A stretch of 20,655 nucleotides of DNA from an uncultured Oscillospiraceae bacterium (GCA_910587785.1 CAJUOA010000060.1:1-20655); one strand, 5' to 3'; positions 1 to 5,897 are shown, numbered from the stretch's first letter. Program-made: numbers and translations. Notes: generated by a model from the letters alone, not told the origin.

Positions 1-34
1 TACACTCTTTCCCTACACGACGCTCTTCCGATCT
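1..34 (+). other. Illumina TruSeq adapter contamination
   Basis: Bases 2-34 match the 3' part of the TruSeq universal adapter/read 1 primer (starting ACACTCTTTCCCTACACGAC and ending GCTCTTCCGATCT), and base 1 (t) also agrees with the longer adapter. This is a sequencing artefact left at a contig edge, not genomic DNA. The biological sequence starts at base 35, so the first gene is cut by the contig end and not by biology. Confidence 0.97.
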
Positions 35-228
35 GTTACTGGTGGGTAAACGATATCGACGATGAAAAGTTGCTGCGCAAATTGACCAAGTTAAGCGAAG
101 ATGATATCGAATTGCTAACAGCGCTTGTATTTGAAGGGAAAACTCAAGAGCAAATTGCACAAATTCGAGGGTGTTCTCAGAAGACAATTTCTAACCATTT
201 TCACAGAATTAAAAATTTTTTGAAATAG
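35..228 (+). CDS. Sigma-70 region 4-like / HTH protein, 3' part only
   Basis: An open frame without a start runs from base 37 to a TAG at 226-228 and gives 63 residues (YWWVNDIDDEKLLRKL... to ...HRIKNFLK). The C-terminal half has the pattern of sigma factor region 4 or a LuxR-like helix-turn-helix: a helix 'LSEDDIELLTALV', then 'GKTQEQIAQIRG' and the recognition-like helix 'SQKTISNHFHRIKNFL'. Small sigma-like proteins of this kind are common just upstream of excisionase and integrase genes in Tn916-like and related Firmicutes elements, which fits the neighbours here. The fragment is clearly more AT-rich than the genes after it. The 5' end is lost at the adapter junction. It could equally be an element-specific transcription regulator and not a true sigma factor. 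Confidence 0.6.
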
Positions 229-239
229 GTTTCTAAAAT

Positions 240-757
240 TTTGATTCTGGTGGCCTAACAGGTGAAGAGACTGTAACGGCCTCTTCGAGAACCTTGAAAA
301 ACACCGCCCCGAGCGGTCATATCCGGCGACTAATAACGTCGGCTGACGGCCCCATGACGAATGGGACAAGCGATGCGGCGGGTGCGCCAAGACCACCTGT
401 AGCGGAAGATGGATTGCAGTGAATTCCATTTCTGCTATCAAAGACGGCCATAGAGGAAGGTGCCCAGCGGTCCCCACCCAGCCAAAAGCAGCCATGGCAA
501 GCTGTTTTGCAATGACCCCGTCAGCCCTGTACTCACTGTCCAGCCACAGTCTCAAACAATGGGGGCAGCTTGGAGAGATCCTCGGAGGGGTGAGATTCCC
601 GGAGAGCGGTGCCAACCGCTGGTTAGTTCAGCCGCCCATGCCTGGGGGAGTAGTGTCGAATACAGGCAGTAAGATGACTTCATTGGGAAGTCAAAATTCA
701 CAAGTAGCGGGAGCCGCTCCCGCAGCACTGATCGTTGTGTGAGCGGCTCCCGTTTGT
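240..757 (+). ncRNA. Candidate structured non-coding RNA / long leader upstream of mazF
   Basis: About 550 bases lie between the sigma-like gene and mazF with no convincing coding frame. I can place many short hairpins by eye: 264-269/281-286 (GAAGAG/CTCTTC), 303-307/313-317 (ACCGC/GCGGT), 327-330/338-341 (CGAC/GTCG), 351-355/361-365 (CCCAT/ATGGG), 605-610/615-620 (AGCGGT/ACCGCT), 635-638/643-646 (CCCA/TGGG) and 676-680/688-692 (GACTT/AAGTC). The series ends in a strong intrinsic terminator at 708-757. This density of local stems followed by a terminator suggests a discrete RNA. I do not recognise an Rfam family: it lacks the signatures I know for RNase P, tmRNA, SRP RNA or group II introns. 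The boundaries are approximate and no promoter was identified. Confidence 0.4.
708..757 (+). terminator. Intrinsic terminator before mazF
   Basis: A perfect 12-bp stem pairs CGGGAGCCGCTC (708-719) with GAGCGGCTCCCG (741-752) around a 21-nt loop, followed by TTTGT. It sits only about 20 bases before the mazF start. It therefore either ends the upstream RNA or attenuates transcription into mazF. Confidence 0.75.
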
Positions 758-777
758 CTCAAAACAGGAGAGAAAAA

Positions 778-1158
778 ATGATTAACCGTCGAAGCACCAC
801 GATCCATCGTGGAGACATCTACTTGGCCGACCTTGCCCCGGTGGTGGGCTCGGAGCAGGGAGGCATCCGTCCTGTGCTGATTATCCAGAATGACATCGGC
901 AACCAGCACAGCCCAACAGTCATCGCCGCCGTCATCACAGGGCAGATCAAGCACCGGTACCTGCCCACCCATGTACTGCTGGAGGCTCCCGGATGCGGGC
1001 TCCTCAAAAAGTCCATGGTCATGCTCGAACAGCTCCGCACACTGGATAAGGAACGGCTGCATTTCCAGGTAGGCCATATCGGAGCGATGGCAATGGACGA
1101 GGTCGATGCGGCGCTGAAAATCAGCGTCGGGCTGGAGGTAAGCAGAGAACCTACATAA
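778..1158 (+). CDS. mazF: MazF/PemK-family endoribonuclease toxin
   Basis: This 126-residue protein is close in length and layout to MazF/EndoA, an mRNA interferase that cuts single-stranded RNA at short sequence motifs. The N-terminal beta strands 'RGDIYLADLAPV', the loop 'GSEQGGIRPVLIIQND' with the conserved catalytic Arg, 'HSPTVIAAVIT' with the catalytic Thr, and 'LLKKSMVMLEQLRTLDK' are all family signatures, so it looks catalytically intact. The ATG at 778 is chosen because AGGAG lies at 766-770; an upstream in-frame start at 739 would fall inside the terminator stem. No MazE-like antitoxin gene is next to it: the upstream neighbour is a putative structured RNA with a terminator and the downstream neighbour is an excisionase. 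It may be an orphan toxin or an element regulator. AbrB-like protein 20094-20591 is far away and not an obvious partner. Confidence 0.9.
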   Translation: MINRRSTTIHRGDIYLADLAPVVGSEQGGIRPVLIIQNDIGNQHSPTVIAAVITGQIKHRYLPTHVLLEAPGCGLLKKSMVMLEQLRTLDKERLHFQVGHIGAMAMDEVDAALKISVGLEVSREPT

Positions 1159-1183
1159 CAGAATCAAAGATGGGAGGATAAAT

Positions 1184-1438
1184 ATGCTTACCGCAGTCAC
1201 TCAGCATAGCACTCTGGAGGAACTGCCGGACTTCTGCACATTGGCAGACCTTGCCCCCGTACTGGGCATTTCCAAAGCCACCGCCTACCGCATGGCGGAG
1301 CAGGGCCGTATCCCCTGCATCCGGTTAGGGCGGCGGATCGTCCTTTCCAAAAACCATCTGAAGCAGTGGATCGACCACGAAGTGGGATTTGAGATTAACA
1401 AGGAGGTCATTGAACATGGCGAGACGCACCAAGGGTGA
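1184..1438 (+). CDS. xis: Excisionase-type HTH_17 DNA-binding protein
   Basis: This 84-residue protein has a MerR/excisionase-type winged helix: 'CTLADLAPVLGISKATAYRM' then 'GRIPCIRLGRRIVLSKNHLKQWID', where a basic wing follows the recognition helix. Proteins of this form direct tyrosine integrases towards excision. GGGAGGA at 1172-1178 supports the ATG at 1184. Its 3' end overlaps the integrase start by 23 bases in another frame, and the integrase ribosome-binding site lies inside this gene, so the two are probably translationally coupled. The family assignment is firm. The Xis role is inferred from position. Confidence 0.85.
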   Translation: MLTAVTQHSTLEELPDFCTLADLAPVLGISKATAYRMAEQGRIPCIRLGRRIVLSKNHLKQWIDHEVGFEINKEVIEHGETHQG

Positions 1439-2696
1439 GGGTACGCTGTACCAGGCCAAGGACAAAAGCTGGGTCTACCAGTACAAGGTGGACGGGCAGA
1501 GAAAAACCAAGCGCTTCCAGCGCAAGGCAGACGCAAAAGCCTACATCGAGGCTCTGACCGCGGTTGCCACGCCCGCCGTGGAAGTGAAGATCGGCGGTCA
1601 GCGGCTGGCCGCCACGGCAGAAGTGATCACCCTCGGCGAGTGGATGGACCGCTGGCTGGAGGGCTACGCCCGGCCCACCATCAAGCACTCCACCTATTGC
1701 AGCTACGAGCTCTATGTCCGTGCCCACATCAAGCCCCAGATTGGCGGCTTGTACATGAACACCCTCCGGGCAGACGATTTGCAGAGCTTCTTCAACGAGC
1801 GCGGGAAGGAGGGGAACTTGACCAAGAAGGGCGGCCTCGCCCCCAAGACTCTGACCAATATGCGCAACATGATGCACATGGCCTTTGCACAGGCGGTGAA
1901 GAACCACCTCATGCAGGAGAACCTGATCGAAGGCATCCGCCTGCCCAAAGCCTCCAAAACCGAGATGCGGGTGCTGACCAGAGAGGAACAGCGGCGGCTG
2001 ATGACCGCCGCACGGCTGGCTCCGGAACCCGCCGCGTTTGGGATCATCTTCGATCTGTTCACCGGCCTGCGGCTGGGCGAGCTCTGCGGCCTGCGCTGGG
2101 AGAACGTGGATATGGAGCATAAATCATTCCTGGTCTGTGAGATCCGGAACCGGCTCCCCAATCACGACGATTCCATCGCCGCCTCCACCACGGTGAAAAC
2201 TGTGGCCACCACCAAGACGGACAACTCCCGGCGGCGGGTCTTCATCATGGACGAGCTGTTCCACGATTTTGAGATGTACCGGGAGATCCAGATGTCGATC
2301 AAGGCGCAGGACTACAACTATAACCCAGAGGGCTATGTGTTCTGTCAGGAGAACGGCACCCCCTATGAGCCCCGTACTTATCAGGACCTGTTCAAGCGGT
2401 GCGTCCGGCAGGCGGGCATCCAGGACGCCAATTTCCATTCTTTGCGTCACAGCTTTGCCGCCCGTTCTTTGGAGCAGGGGATGGATGTGGTGACGCTCTC
2501 CCGGCTCCTGGGCCACGCGAACCCGTCCATTACGCTGGACAAGTATGGTCACGCCCTGGATGACCACAAGCGGACCAGCTTGGAGAAGCTGGGGGATATC
2601 TACTCAGCCAAAGCTCCGAAGGAGGAGGCTCCGGCGCCGCAGGAAGAAGTTTCGGAGAGCGGGCCCGCTCCCCTGGAGATGAAATGGGGGTGGTAA
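1416..2696 (+). CDS. int: Tyrosine site-specific integrase
   Basis: This 426-residue integrase has three parts: an N-terminal AP2-like arm-binding domain (about residues 1-60, 'GEGTLYQAKDKSWVYQYKVD'), a SAM-like core-binding domain (about 75-175), and a C-terminal catalytic domain. The catalytic set is visible: Arg219 (GLRLGELCGLRW), His341-x-x-Arg344 (HSLRH), His367 (LLGHANP) and Tyr377 (DKYGH). The enzyme would recombine element attP with a chromosomal attB. The likely target is the initiator tRNA 3' end represented at 3548-3592. The start at 1416 is preferred to 1389 because AGGAGG at 1401-1406 is spaced 9 bases from it and the protein then begins MARRTKGEG, typical of the family. The C-terminal tail is acidic and Pro/Glu-rich, ending KWGW. 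Confidence 0.95.
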   Translation: MARRTKGEGTLYQAKDKSWVYQYKVDGQRKTKRFQRKADAKAYIEALTAVATPAVEVKIGGQRLAATAEVITLGEWMDRWLEGYARPTIKHSTYCSYELYVRAHIKPQIGGLYMNTLRADDLQSFFNERGKEGNLTKKGGLAPKTLTNMRNMMHMAFAQAVKNHLMQENLIEGIRLPKASKTEMRVLTREEQRRLMTAARLAPEPAAFGIIFDLFTGLRLGELCGLRWENVDMEHKSFLVCEIRNRLPNHDDSIAASTTVKTVATTKTDNSRRRVFIMDELFHDFEMYREIQMSIKAQDYNYNPEGYVFCQENGTPYEPRTYQDLFKRCVRQAGIQDANFHSLRHSFAARSLEQGMDVVTLSRLLGHANPSITLDKYGHALDDHKRTSLEKLGDIYSAKAPKEEAPAPQEEVSESGPAPLEMKWGW

Positions 2697-2730
2697 GAGG
2701 CAACAGAGTTGAATTCTTGTTGAACGCAAA

Positions 2731-2769
2731 AGCAGGGCCGGGGTAGACATCCCCAGCCCTGCTGTTTAC
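2731..2769. terminator. Bidirectional terminator between int and the Uma2 gene
   Basis: AGCAGGGC (2731-2738) pairs with GCCCTGCT (2756-2763), and an inner GGGG/CCCC extends the stem. It separates two convergent genes. The minus-strand exit (GCTTTTGCG) is richer in T than the plus-strand exit (GTTTACT), so it probably serves the Uma2 gene best but can stop both. Confidence 0.7.
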
Positions 2770-3332
2770 TCTGGAAACACTTCTTTGAGGTCTATAACGC
2801 AATCCTCCAGAACACCAACCTTCACGGTGGAGTTGAACAACTGCGCTGCGTGATACCGTCCATCTTCCAGCGTGTGGACTTGGACCGCCTGAATGTCGGG
2901 GTCCACGATCCAGTATTCCCGGACCCCGGCCTGCTGGTAGAGGTTGAACTTGGTGAAGCGGTCGTGGCGAGCTGTGGACGGTGACAGAACTTCAATGACC
3001 AGATCAGGCGCACCCTTGCAGCCGTGTTCATCCACCTTGCTTTTGTCGCGTATCACGGATATATCCGGCTCGACCATTGTGCCTACATCTTCGGGAGAGT
3101 CCCCGTCCTGTTCAAACAGTCTGACAGCGAATGGGGCTGGGAATACCTCGCAGGATTTTCCCCTGAGATAGGCATAGAGCTGCCCTGACAGCCCCATGAC
3201 AATCCTTTGGTGACGGCTGGACGGCGGGGCCATCATGAACGCTTCCCCGTTGATCAGTTCGATCCGTTCATCCTCTTCCCAGGTAAGGCAGTCGGCGAAC
3301 GTGAACCGCTCTTTTTTTGCTGGTAATGCCAT
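2766..3332 (-). CDS. Uma2 family (DUF820) PD-(D/E)XK endonuclease-like protein
   Basis: This 188-residue protein begins MALPAKKERFTFADCL. It shows the Uma2/DUF820 pattern: 'WEEDERIELINGEAFMMAPPS' near the N-terminus, then 'EPDISVI', 'GAPDLVIEVLSPSTARHDRF', a Lys, and 'YQQAGVREYWIVDPD'. The acidic residues and Lys in these blocks form the nuclease-like active site of the family. The biological role is unknown; members are abundant in cyanobacteria and scattered in mobile DNA. The start at 3332 is preferred to the longer frame from 3425 because AAGGGAG lies just upstream on the minus strand and the extra residues do not look like this family. It is convergent with int. A degraded copy of the int 3' end lies upstream of it, so the gene appears to sit in an inserted segment. 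Confidence 0.85.
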   Translation of the reverse strand: MALPAKKERFTFADCLTWEEDERIELINGEAFMMAPPSSRHQRIVMGLSGQLYAYLRGKSCEVFPAPFAVRLFEQDGDSPEDVGTMVEPDISVIRDKSKVDEHGCKGAPDLVIEVLSPSTARHDRFTKFNLYQQAGVREYWIVDPDIQAVQVHTLEDGRYHAAQLFNSTVKVGVLEDCVIDLKEVFPE

Positions 3333-3378
3333 GAGTCTATTTCTCCCTTTCTTGGATACCCTCTGTATAGCCTTTAGA

Positions 3379-3413
3379 GGGCCCTGCAACGGTAGTGAAA
3401 TGGGGCTGGTAAG
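3379..3413 (+). pseudogene. Relic of the integrase 3' end
   Basis: TGAAATGGGGCTGGTAAG (3396-3413) differs at one base from TGAAATGGGGGTGGTAAG at the end of int (2680-2697). Read in frame, it encodes the same C-terminal KWGW followed by TAA. A shared GGGCCC sits 17 to 19 bases upstream in both copies. The simplest reading is that the last codons of an ancestral integrase gene once lay directly beside the arm sites, and that the segment holding the present int end and the Uma2 gene was inserted or exchanged. Confidence 0.55.
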
Positions 3414-3427
3414 CAGCAGGAGCAATG

Positions 3428-3484
3428 GATAAGCATCAGCGCTCCAGACGAAAATGAAAAATAAGCATCAGATAAGCATCAGCG
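3428..3484 (+). repeat. Integrase arm-type direct repeats, left cluster
   Basis: There are three copies of ATAAGCATCAG in direct orientation: GATAAGCATCAGCG at 3428-3441, ATAAGCATCAG at 3461-3471 and GATAAGCATCAGCG at 3471-3484. The last two are spaced 11 bp apart. Short direct repeats flanking an att core are the usual arm-binding sites for the N-terminal domain of tyrosine integrases. The same paired, 11-bp-spaced arrangement recurs on the other side of the core at 3703-3726. Confidence 0.7.
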
Positions 3485-3507
3485 AAAAATGGCACTGAAC
3501 TTTTTTG

Positions 3508-3546
3508 AAAGAAATCCGGCGATTTCGTATCGAAATCGCCGGATTT
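3508..3546 (-). terminator. Hairpin downstream of the tRNA fragment
   Basis: This is a perfect 15-bp inverted repeat: AAATCCGGCGATTTC (3512-3526) and GAAATCGCCGGATTT (3532-3546) with a 5-nt loop. On the minus strand it follows the CCA end of the tRNA fragment by one base and is followed by CTTT. It is best read as the tRNA gene's terminator carried with the att site. Confidence 0.65.
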
Positions 3547-3547
3547 A

Positions 3548-3592
3548 TGGTTGCGGCGGCAGGACTTGAACCTGCGACCTCCGGGTTATGAG
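3548..3592 (-). tRNA. 3' fragment of initiator tRNA-Met (CAT); att core
   Basis: Read on the minus strand, 45 bases form the 3' part of a tRNA. The order is anticodon loop CTCATAA, anticodon-stem half CCCGG, variable loop AGGTC, T arm GCAGG-TTCAAGT-CCTGC, acceptor half CGCCGCA, then ACCA with the CCA encoded. The C/G-rich anticodon stem and the sequence around it match bacterial initiator tRNA better than elongator tRNA-Met. The 5' half is absent: the sequence beyond 3592 does not fold into a D arm. Such 3' fragments are classic attachment sites for tyrosine integrases, reconstituting the host tRNA after integration. It is not a functional tRNA gene as it stands. Confidence 0.85.
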
Positions 3593-3623
3593 GACAGTGA
3601 AAGTCGTCTCTCTGGTATAATAC

Positions 3624-3699
3624 AGTCTCATAAGTCTCATAATTCTCACGTTTTGAGACAGGATGAGACTGTTTTCTCATCTAGTCTCTCTATTCTCAC
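3624..3699 (+). repeat. Nine-bp-phased AGTCTCAT-like repeats
   Basis: AGTCTCAT occurs at 3624 and 3633, with a variant ATTCTCAC at 3642. Inverted units TGAGAC (3654) and ATGAGACT (3663) follow. Then come direct variants at 3674 (TTCTCATC), 3683 (AGTCTCTC) and 3692 (ATTCTCAC). Spacing within each group is 9 bp. This looks like a cooperative protein-binding array, for example for excisionase or an element repressor. It lies between the att core and the right arm repeats. The protein that binds it is inferred, not shown. Confidence 0.5.
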
Positions 3700-3702
3700 C
3701 CC

Positions 3703-3726
3703 ATAAGCATCGGATAAGCATCAGCG
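3703..3726 (+). repeat. Integrase arm-type direct repeats, right cluster
   Basis: ATAAGCATCGG (3703-3713) and GATAAGCATCAGCG (3713-3726) repeat the motif of the left cluster with the same 11-bp spacing and the same orientation. They lie on the opposite side of the tRNA-derived core. Finding both arms beside one core is the layout of attP or of a tandem element joint, not of a single attL or attR. Confidence 0.65.
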
Positions 3727-3851
3727 ATTTGAAAATTTTTGCGAAAAATCTTCGGGGCGAAAACCCGGAGGTCAACAAAAGGCTAAAAATTTGGGTGAAT
3801 AATCTTCGGGCCCCAACCCCGAAGGTCACCGATTTTGAAAGGAAGGTCCCT
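3726..3851 (+). promoter_or_regulatory. Repeated hairpin leader of the small gene at 3852
   Basis: Two imperfect copies of about 50 bases with a 54-base period each carry a hairpin: CTTCGGG/CCCGGAG near 3750-3771 and CTTCGGG/CCCGAAG near 3804-3824. A third partial unit (GATTTTGAAAGGAAGGTC, from 3831) contains the GGAAGG ribosome-binding sequence for the ATG at 3852. The recurring end (GGAGGTCAAC, GAAGGTCACC, GAAGGTCCCT) suggests the leader grew by duplication and may control translation. Confidence 0.4.
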
Positions 3852-4145
3852 ATGGAAAATATAACAAAAAAGTATGAAGCGGCAGTCAACTGCGCAGCGG
3901 AAATTTCGCAGGTAATCCTTGATATGGAGGGCGGGAGATTCGTCCTGTCGATGTTCAGCGAGTTGCTGATGAATCTGCTGGGTGAGGGAAATCTCGCCGG
4001 TGCCATGACGGTGCTCCAGAAACTGTGCGAGGTCTCGGAGGTCCCGTTTTTTGAGCTCGAGCTGGAGGAGGATGACCCCGCAGTTTGGACTACACTGTTC
4101 GCCGATGCCCTGATTGATGTGATTGAAGAAAGCATTTTCTTCTAG
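3852..4145 (+). CDS. Small acidic hypothetical protein
   Basis: This 97-residue protein starts MENITKKYEAAVNCAAE and ends DALIDVIEESIFF. It appears mostly helical and strongly acidic in its C-terminal half ('FFELELEEDDPAVW'). I do not recognise a family. The ATG at 3852 follows GGAAGG at 3841-3846; the longer frame starting at 3663 would run through the att-side repeats and is unlikely. It is the first gene to the right of the att region, behind a duplicated hairpin leader. An acidic small protein in this position could be a DNA mimic or an element regulator, but nothing in the sequence proves that. Confidence 0.6.
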   Translation: MENITKKYEAAVNCAAEISQVILDMEGGRFVLSMFSELLMNLLGEGNLAGAMTVLQKLCEVSEVPFFELELEEDDPAVWTTLFADALIDVIEESIFF

Positions 4146-4148
4146 CTA

Positions 4149-4227
4149 TGCCTGCCTCACAAAGCGGTGCGCCGCGCCGGGGATACTGCGCCCTACGGAG
4201 TCCGGAGAATGTTTTATGAGGCGGGCA
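4149..4227 (+). other. Long inverted repeat in the intergenic gap
   Basis: TGCCTGCCTCA (4149-4159) pairs with TGAGGCGGGCA (4217-4227) with one G-U wobble, enclosing 57 GC-rich bases. TGATTTTCT follows. It could end the transcript of the small gene upstream, although the loop is long for an intrinsic terminator. Confidence 0.35.
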
Positions 4228-4248
4228 TGATTTTCTAGGTGCTATTAG

Positions 4249-4277
4249 TTGTGAAAGAAGTTTGAGTGTGATATAAT
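4249..4277 (+). promoter_or_regulatory. Promoter of the DUF1016 nuclease gene
   Basis: TTGTGA (4249-4254) and TATAAT (4272-4277) are separated by 17 bases. This is close to the sigma-A consensus and lies 38 bases before the ATG at 4315. Confidence 0.7.
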
Positions 4278-4314
4278 TTGTTTTCAAATAACGATTCTTT
4301 TGGGAGGCGCTATA

Positions 4315-5328
4315 ATGGACGAACAAGTGGTGCATAATGCAGAGAAAGCATACTCGGCGATTCGCAGGTGCATCATCACAGCTCAAAACAAAGTTGCCGC
4401 TGCCGTCAACACAGCAATGGTGCTTGCTTATCACGAGGTCGGCGAACTGGTCTATAAAGCCTGTGGAGAGAACGACCGGGCCGAATACGGGAAGCAGCTT
4501 CTGCAATATCTTTCCGAGCGCTTGACGGCTGAATTCGGTAAAGGGTTCAACATTCGTAATCTGCAGATGATGCGAAAATTCTATGTGCTGTTCCCAAATG
4601 CGAACACACTGTGTTCGGAATTGAGCTGGTCACACTATCGTCTGCTTATGCGTATCTCAGATCAGAAAGAGCGGCAGTTCTATGCAGAGGAATGTGCTAA
4701 ATCGGCCTGGAGTGTCCGCCAATTGGAGCGGCAGATCCATACCATGTTCTATCAGCGGCTGCTAGCTAGTCAGGACAAGTCCTCCGTGGCCACCGAAATA
4801 CAAACAACAGAGCCAAAACCGGAATATGAAAAGGTCATTAAAGACCCCTATGTTATGGAGTTCCTTCAAATCCGACCAGACACGCATGTTTATGAGAACG
4901 ACTTGGAGCAGGCGCTAATCGATCATCTTCAGCAGTTCCTCCTGGAATTAGGTCGTGGGTTCTCCTTTGTAGCCCGACAAAAGCGATTCACCCTGGACGG
5001 GCAGGATTTTTTCATTGATCTGGTCTTTTACAACTATATCTTAAAATGTTTTGTCCTGATTGACCTGAAAACCGGTCGGCTGACCCATCAGGACATTGGA
5101 CAGATGCAGATGTACGTCAATTACTATACCCGCGAGCTGATGAACGAAGGAGATACGCCACCCATTGGGATAGTGCTCTGTGCGGATAAAAATGATGCAG
5201 TGATCAAATATACCCTTCCGGAGGACAACAACCAGATTTTTGCTTCAAAATACTTTACCTATCTGCCTACTGAGGAGGAATTGAAGCGTGAACTGAGGTT
5301 GGATGGCTTTCGGAAACTGGAAAGCTAG
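4315..5328 (+). CDS. yhcG: DUF1016 / YhcG-type PD-(D/E)XK nuclease
   Basis: This 337-residue protein matches the YhcG family in length and domain order. The N-terminal DUF1016 domain (about 15-150) includes 'YGKQLLQYLSERLTAEFGKGFNIRNLQMMRKFY' split by typical helices and 'WSHYRLLMRI'. The C-terminal nuclease fold (about 175-330) has Asp235 in 'FIDLVFYN', Asp250 and Lys252 in 'VLIDLKTGR', and Gln263 in 'IGQMQMYVNYY', a PD-(D/E)XK-like active site. YhcG-like proteins are found in mobile elements and near restriction and defence genes; their exact substrate is not settled. The ATG at 4315 follows GGGAGG at 4302-4307. It has its own promoter. The gene is more AT-rich than the backbone genes, which suggests separate acquisition. 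Confidence 0.88.
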   Translation: MDEQVVHNAEKAYSAIRRCIITAQNKVAAAVNTAMVLAYHEVGELVYKACGENDRAEYGKQLLQYLSERLTAEFGKGFNIRNLQMMRKFYVLFPNANTLCSELSWSHYRLLMRISDQKERQFYAEECAKSAWSVRQLERQIHTMFYQRLLASQDKSSVATEIQTTEPKPEYEKVIKDPYVMEFLQIRPDTHVYENDLEQALIDHLQQFLLELGRGFSFVARQKRFTLDGQDFFIDLVFYNYILKCFVLIDLKTGRLTHQDIGQMQMYVNYYTRELMNEGDTPPIGIVLCADKNDAVIKYTLPEDNNQIFASKYFTYLPTEEELKRELRLDGFRKLES

Positions 5329-5897
5329 CGCCAAGGTGGTAACAACTGCCCAGCAATGTCCTGCTCCTAATCAACTTAGGCGTGTGCTACAATGAGGCCC
5401 GTGATTCGGTCGAGTCCGCTAATTGGGTGCAACAGTTGGGCAGGGGGCTATCTGAAAAACACCAATTGGGACGCCACAGATCTTCATGCCTTTCTCTGCA
5501 AAAGAGGAACGGACCTGCAAAGAGCCTATCTGTTATGTGCTTCTAACCTTGACTGGTAAAAACTATGGGACCTGCATCTATCAAGGCTTGTTCAAACATT
5601 GTATCTGGCAGATGGGTATACAGGTTGCCAACTTCCATTCATCACTTTATCAGGATGTCGTGTTCACGCTACAATTTTTTGATTTGCCCAGGATCCATAG
5701 AAAAAGGACACAACAAACAACTATTGCGTGTAAGGTGCCAATTCAACGGATTTGGAGTAGCATATGATTCGATGCCTCCCGTGTCTCATGGCGGTGAAGC
5801 ATAGTTTTCTACTGAGTTCATTAGGGCTAGTAGACGAAGCCAGTAAGAATCGGCTAGGCTATCCGAAAAAGAATAGATAGCGGTTGTAAAAATTCTC
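5329..5897. other. Non-coding gap with decayed sequence
   Basis: This 569-base gap between the YhcG gene and the next promoter holds the integrase relic (5534-5700) and no intact gene. The flanks (5329-5533 and 5701-5897) contain only short frames without credible starts. I see no tRNA, terminator with a T-tract, or repeat array in them. Confidence 0.5.
5534..5700 (+). pseudogene. Fossil of a tyrosine integrase catalytic domain
   Basis: The frame at 5534-5641 reads YVLLTLTGKNYGTCIYQ then GLFKHCIWQMGIQVANFHS. It aligns without gaps to the integrase at 1416-2696 (YVFCQENGTPYEPRTYQ, DLFKRCVRQAGIQDANFHS), with about half the residues identical in the second block. After HS, roughly ten residues including the catalytic HxxR are missing, and similarity seems to resume (SLYQDVV against SLEQGMDVV). 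No Tyr motif is recognisable. It is an inactive relic of a related integrase, and marks an old element end or recombination scar in this gap. Confidence 0.6.

Noticed and set aside
115..615. A 166-codon minus-strand frame over the sigma-like gene and RNA region
   Set aside because: There is no ribosome-binding site or family-like pattern, and it overlaps the real sigma-like frame. The region reads better as non-coding.
419..742. Plus-strand frames of 107 and 70 codons inside the candidate RNA
   Set aside because: They have low-complexity composition and no ribosome-binding site, and the longer one runs through the terminator stem.
229..757. Group II intron, RNase P or tmRNA identity for the structured region
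   Set aside because: A GTGCG-like start and a GAGGAA motif occur, but there is no domain V, no reverse transcriptase, no RNase P ACAGAA/GGCTTAC pair and no tmRNA ends.
3428..3726. CRISPR array
   Set aside because: The repeats are only 11-14 bases, come in pairs 11 bp apart around a tRNA-derived core, and have no spacers of regular size or cas genes.
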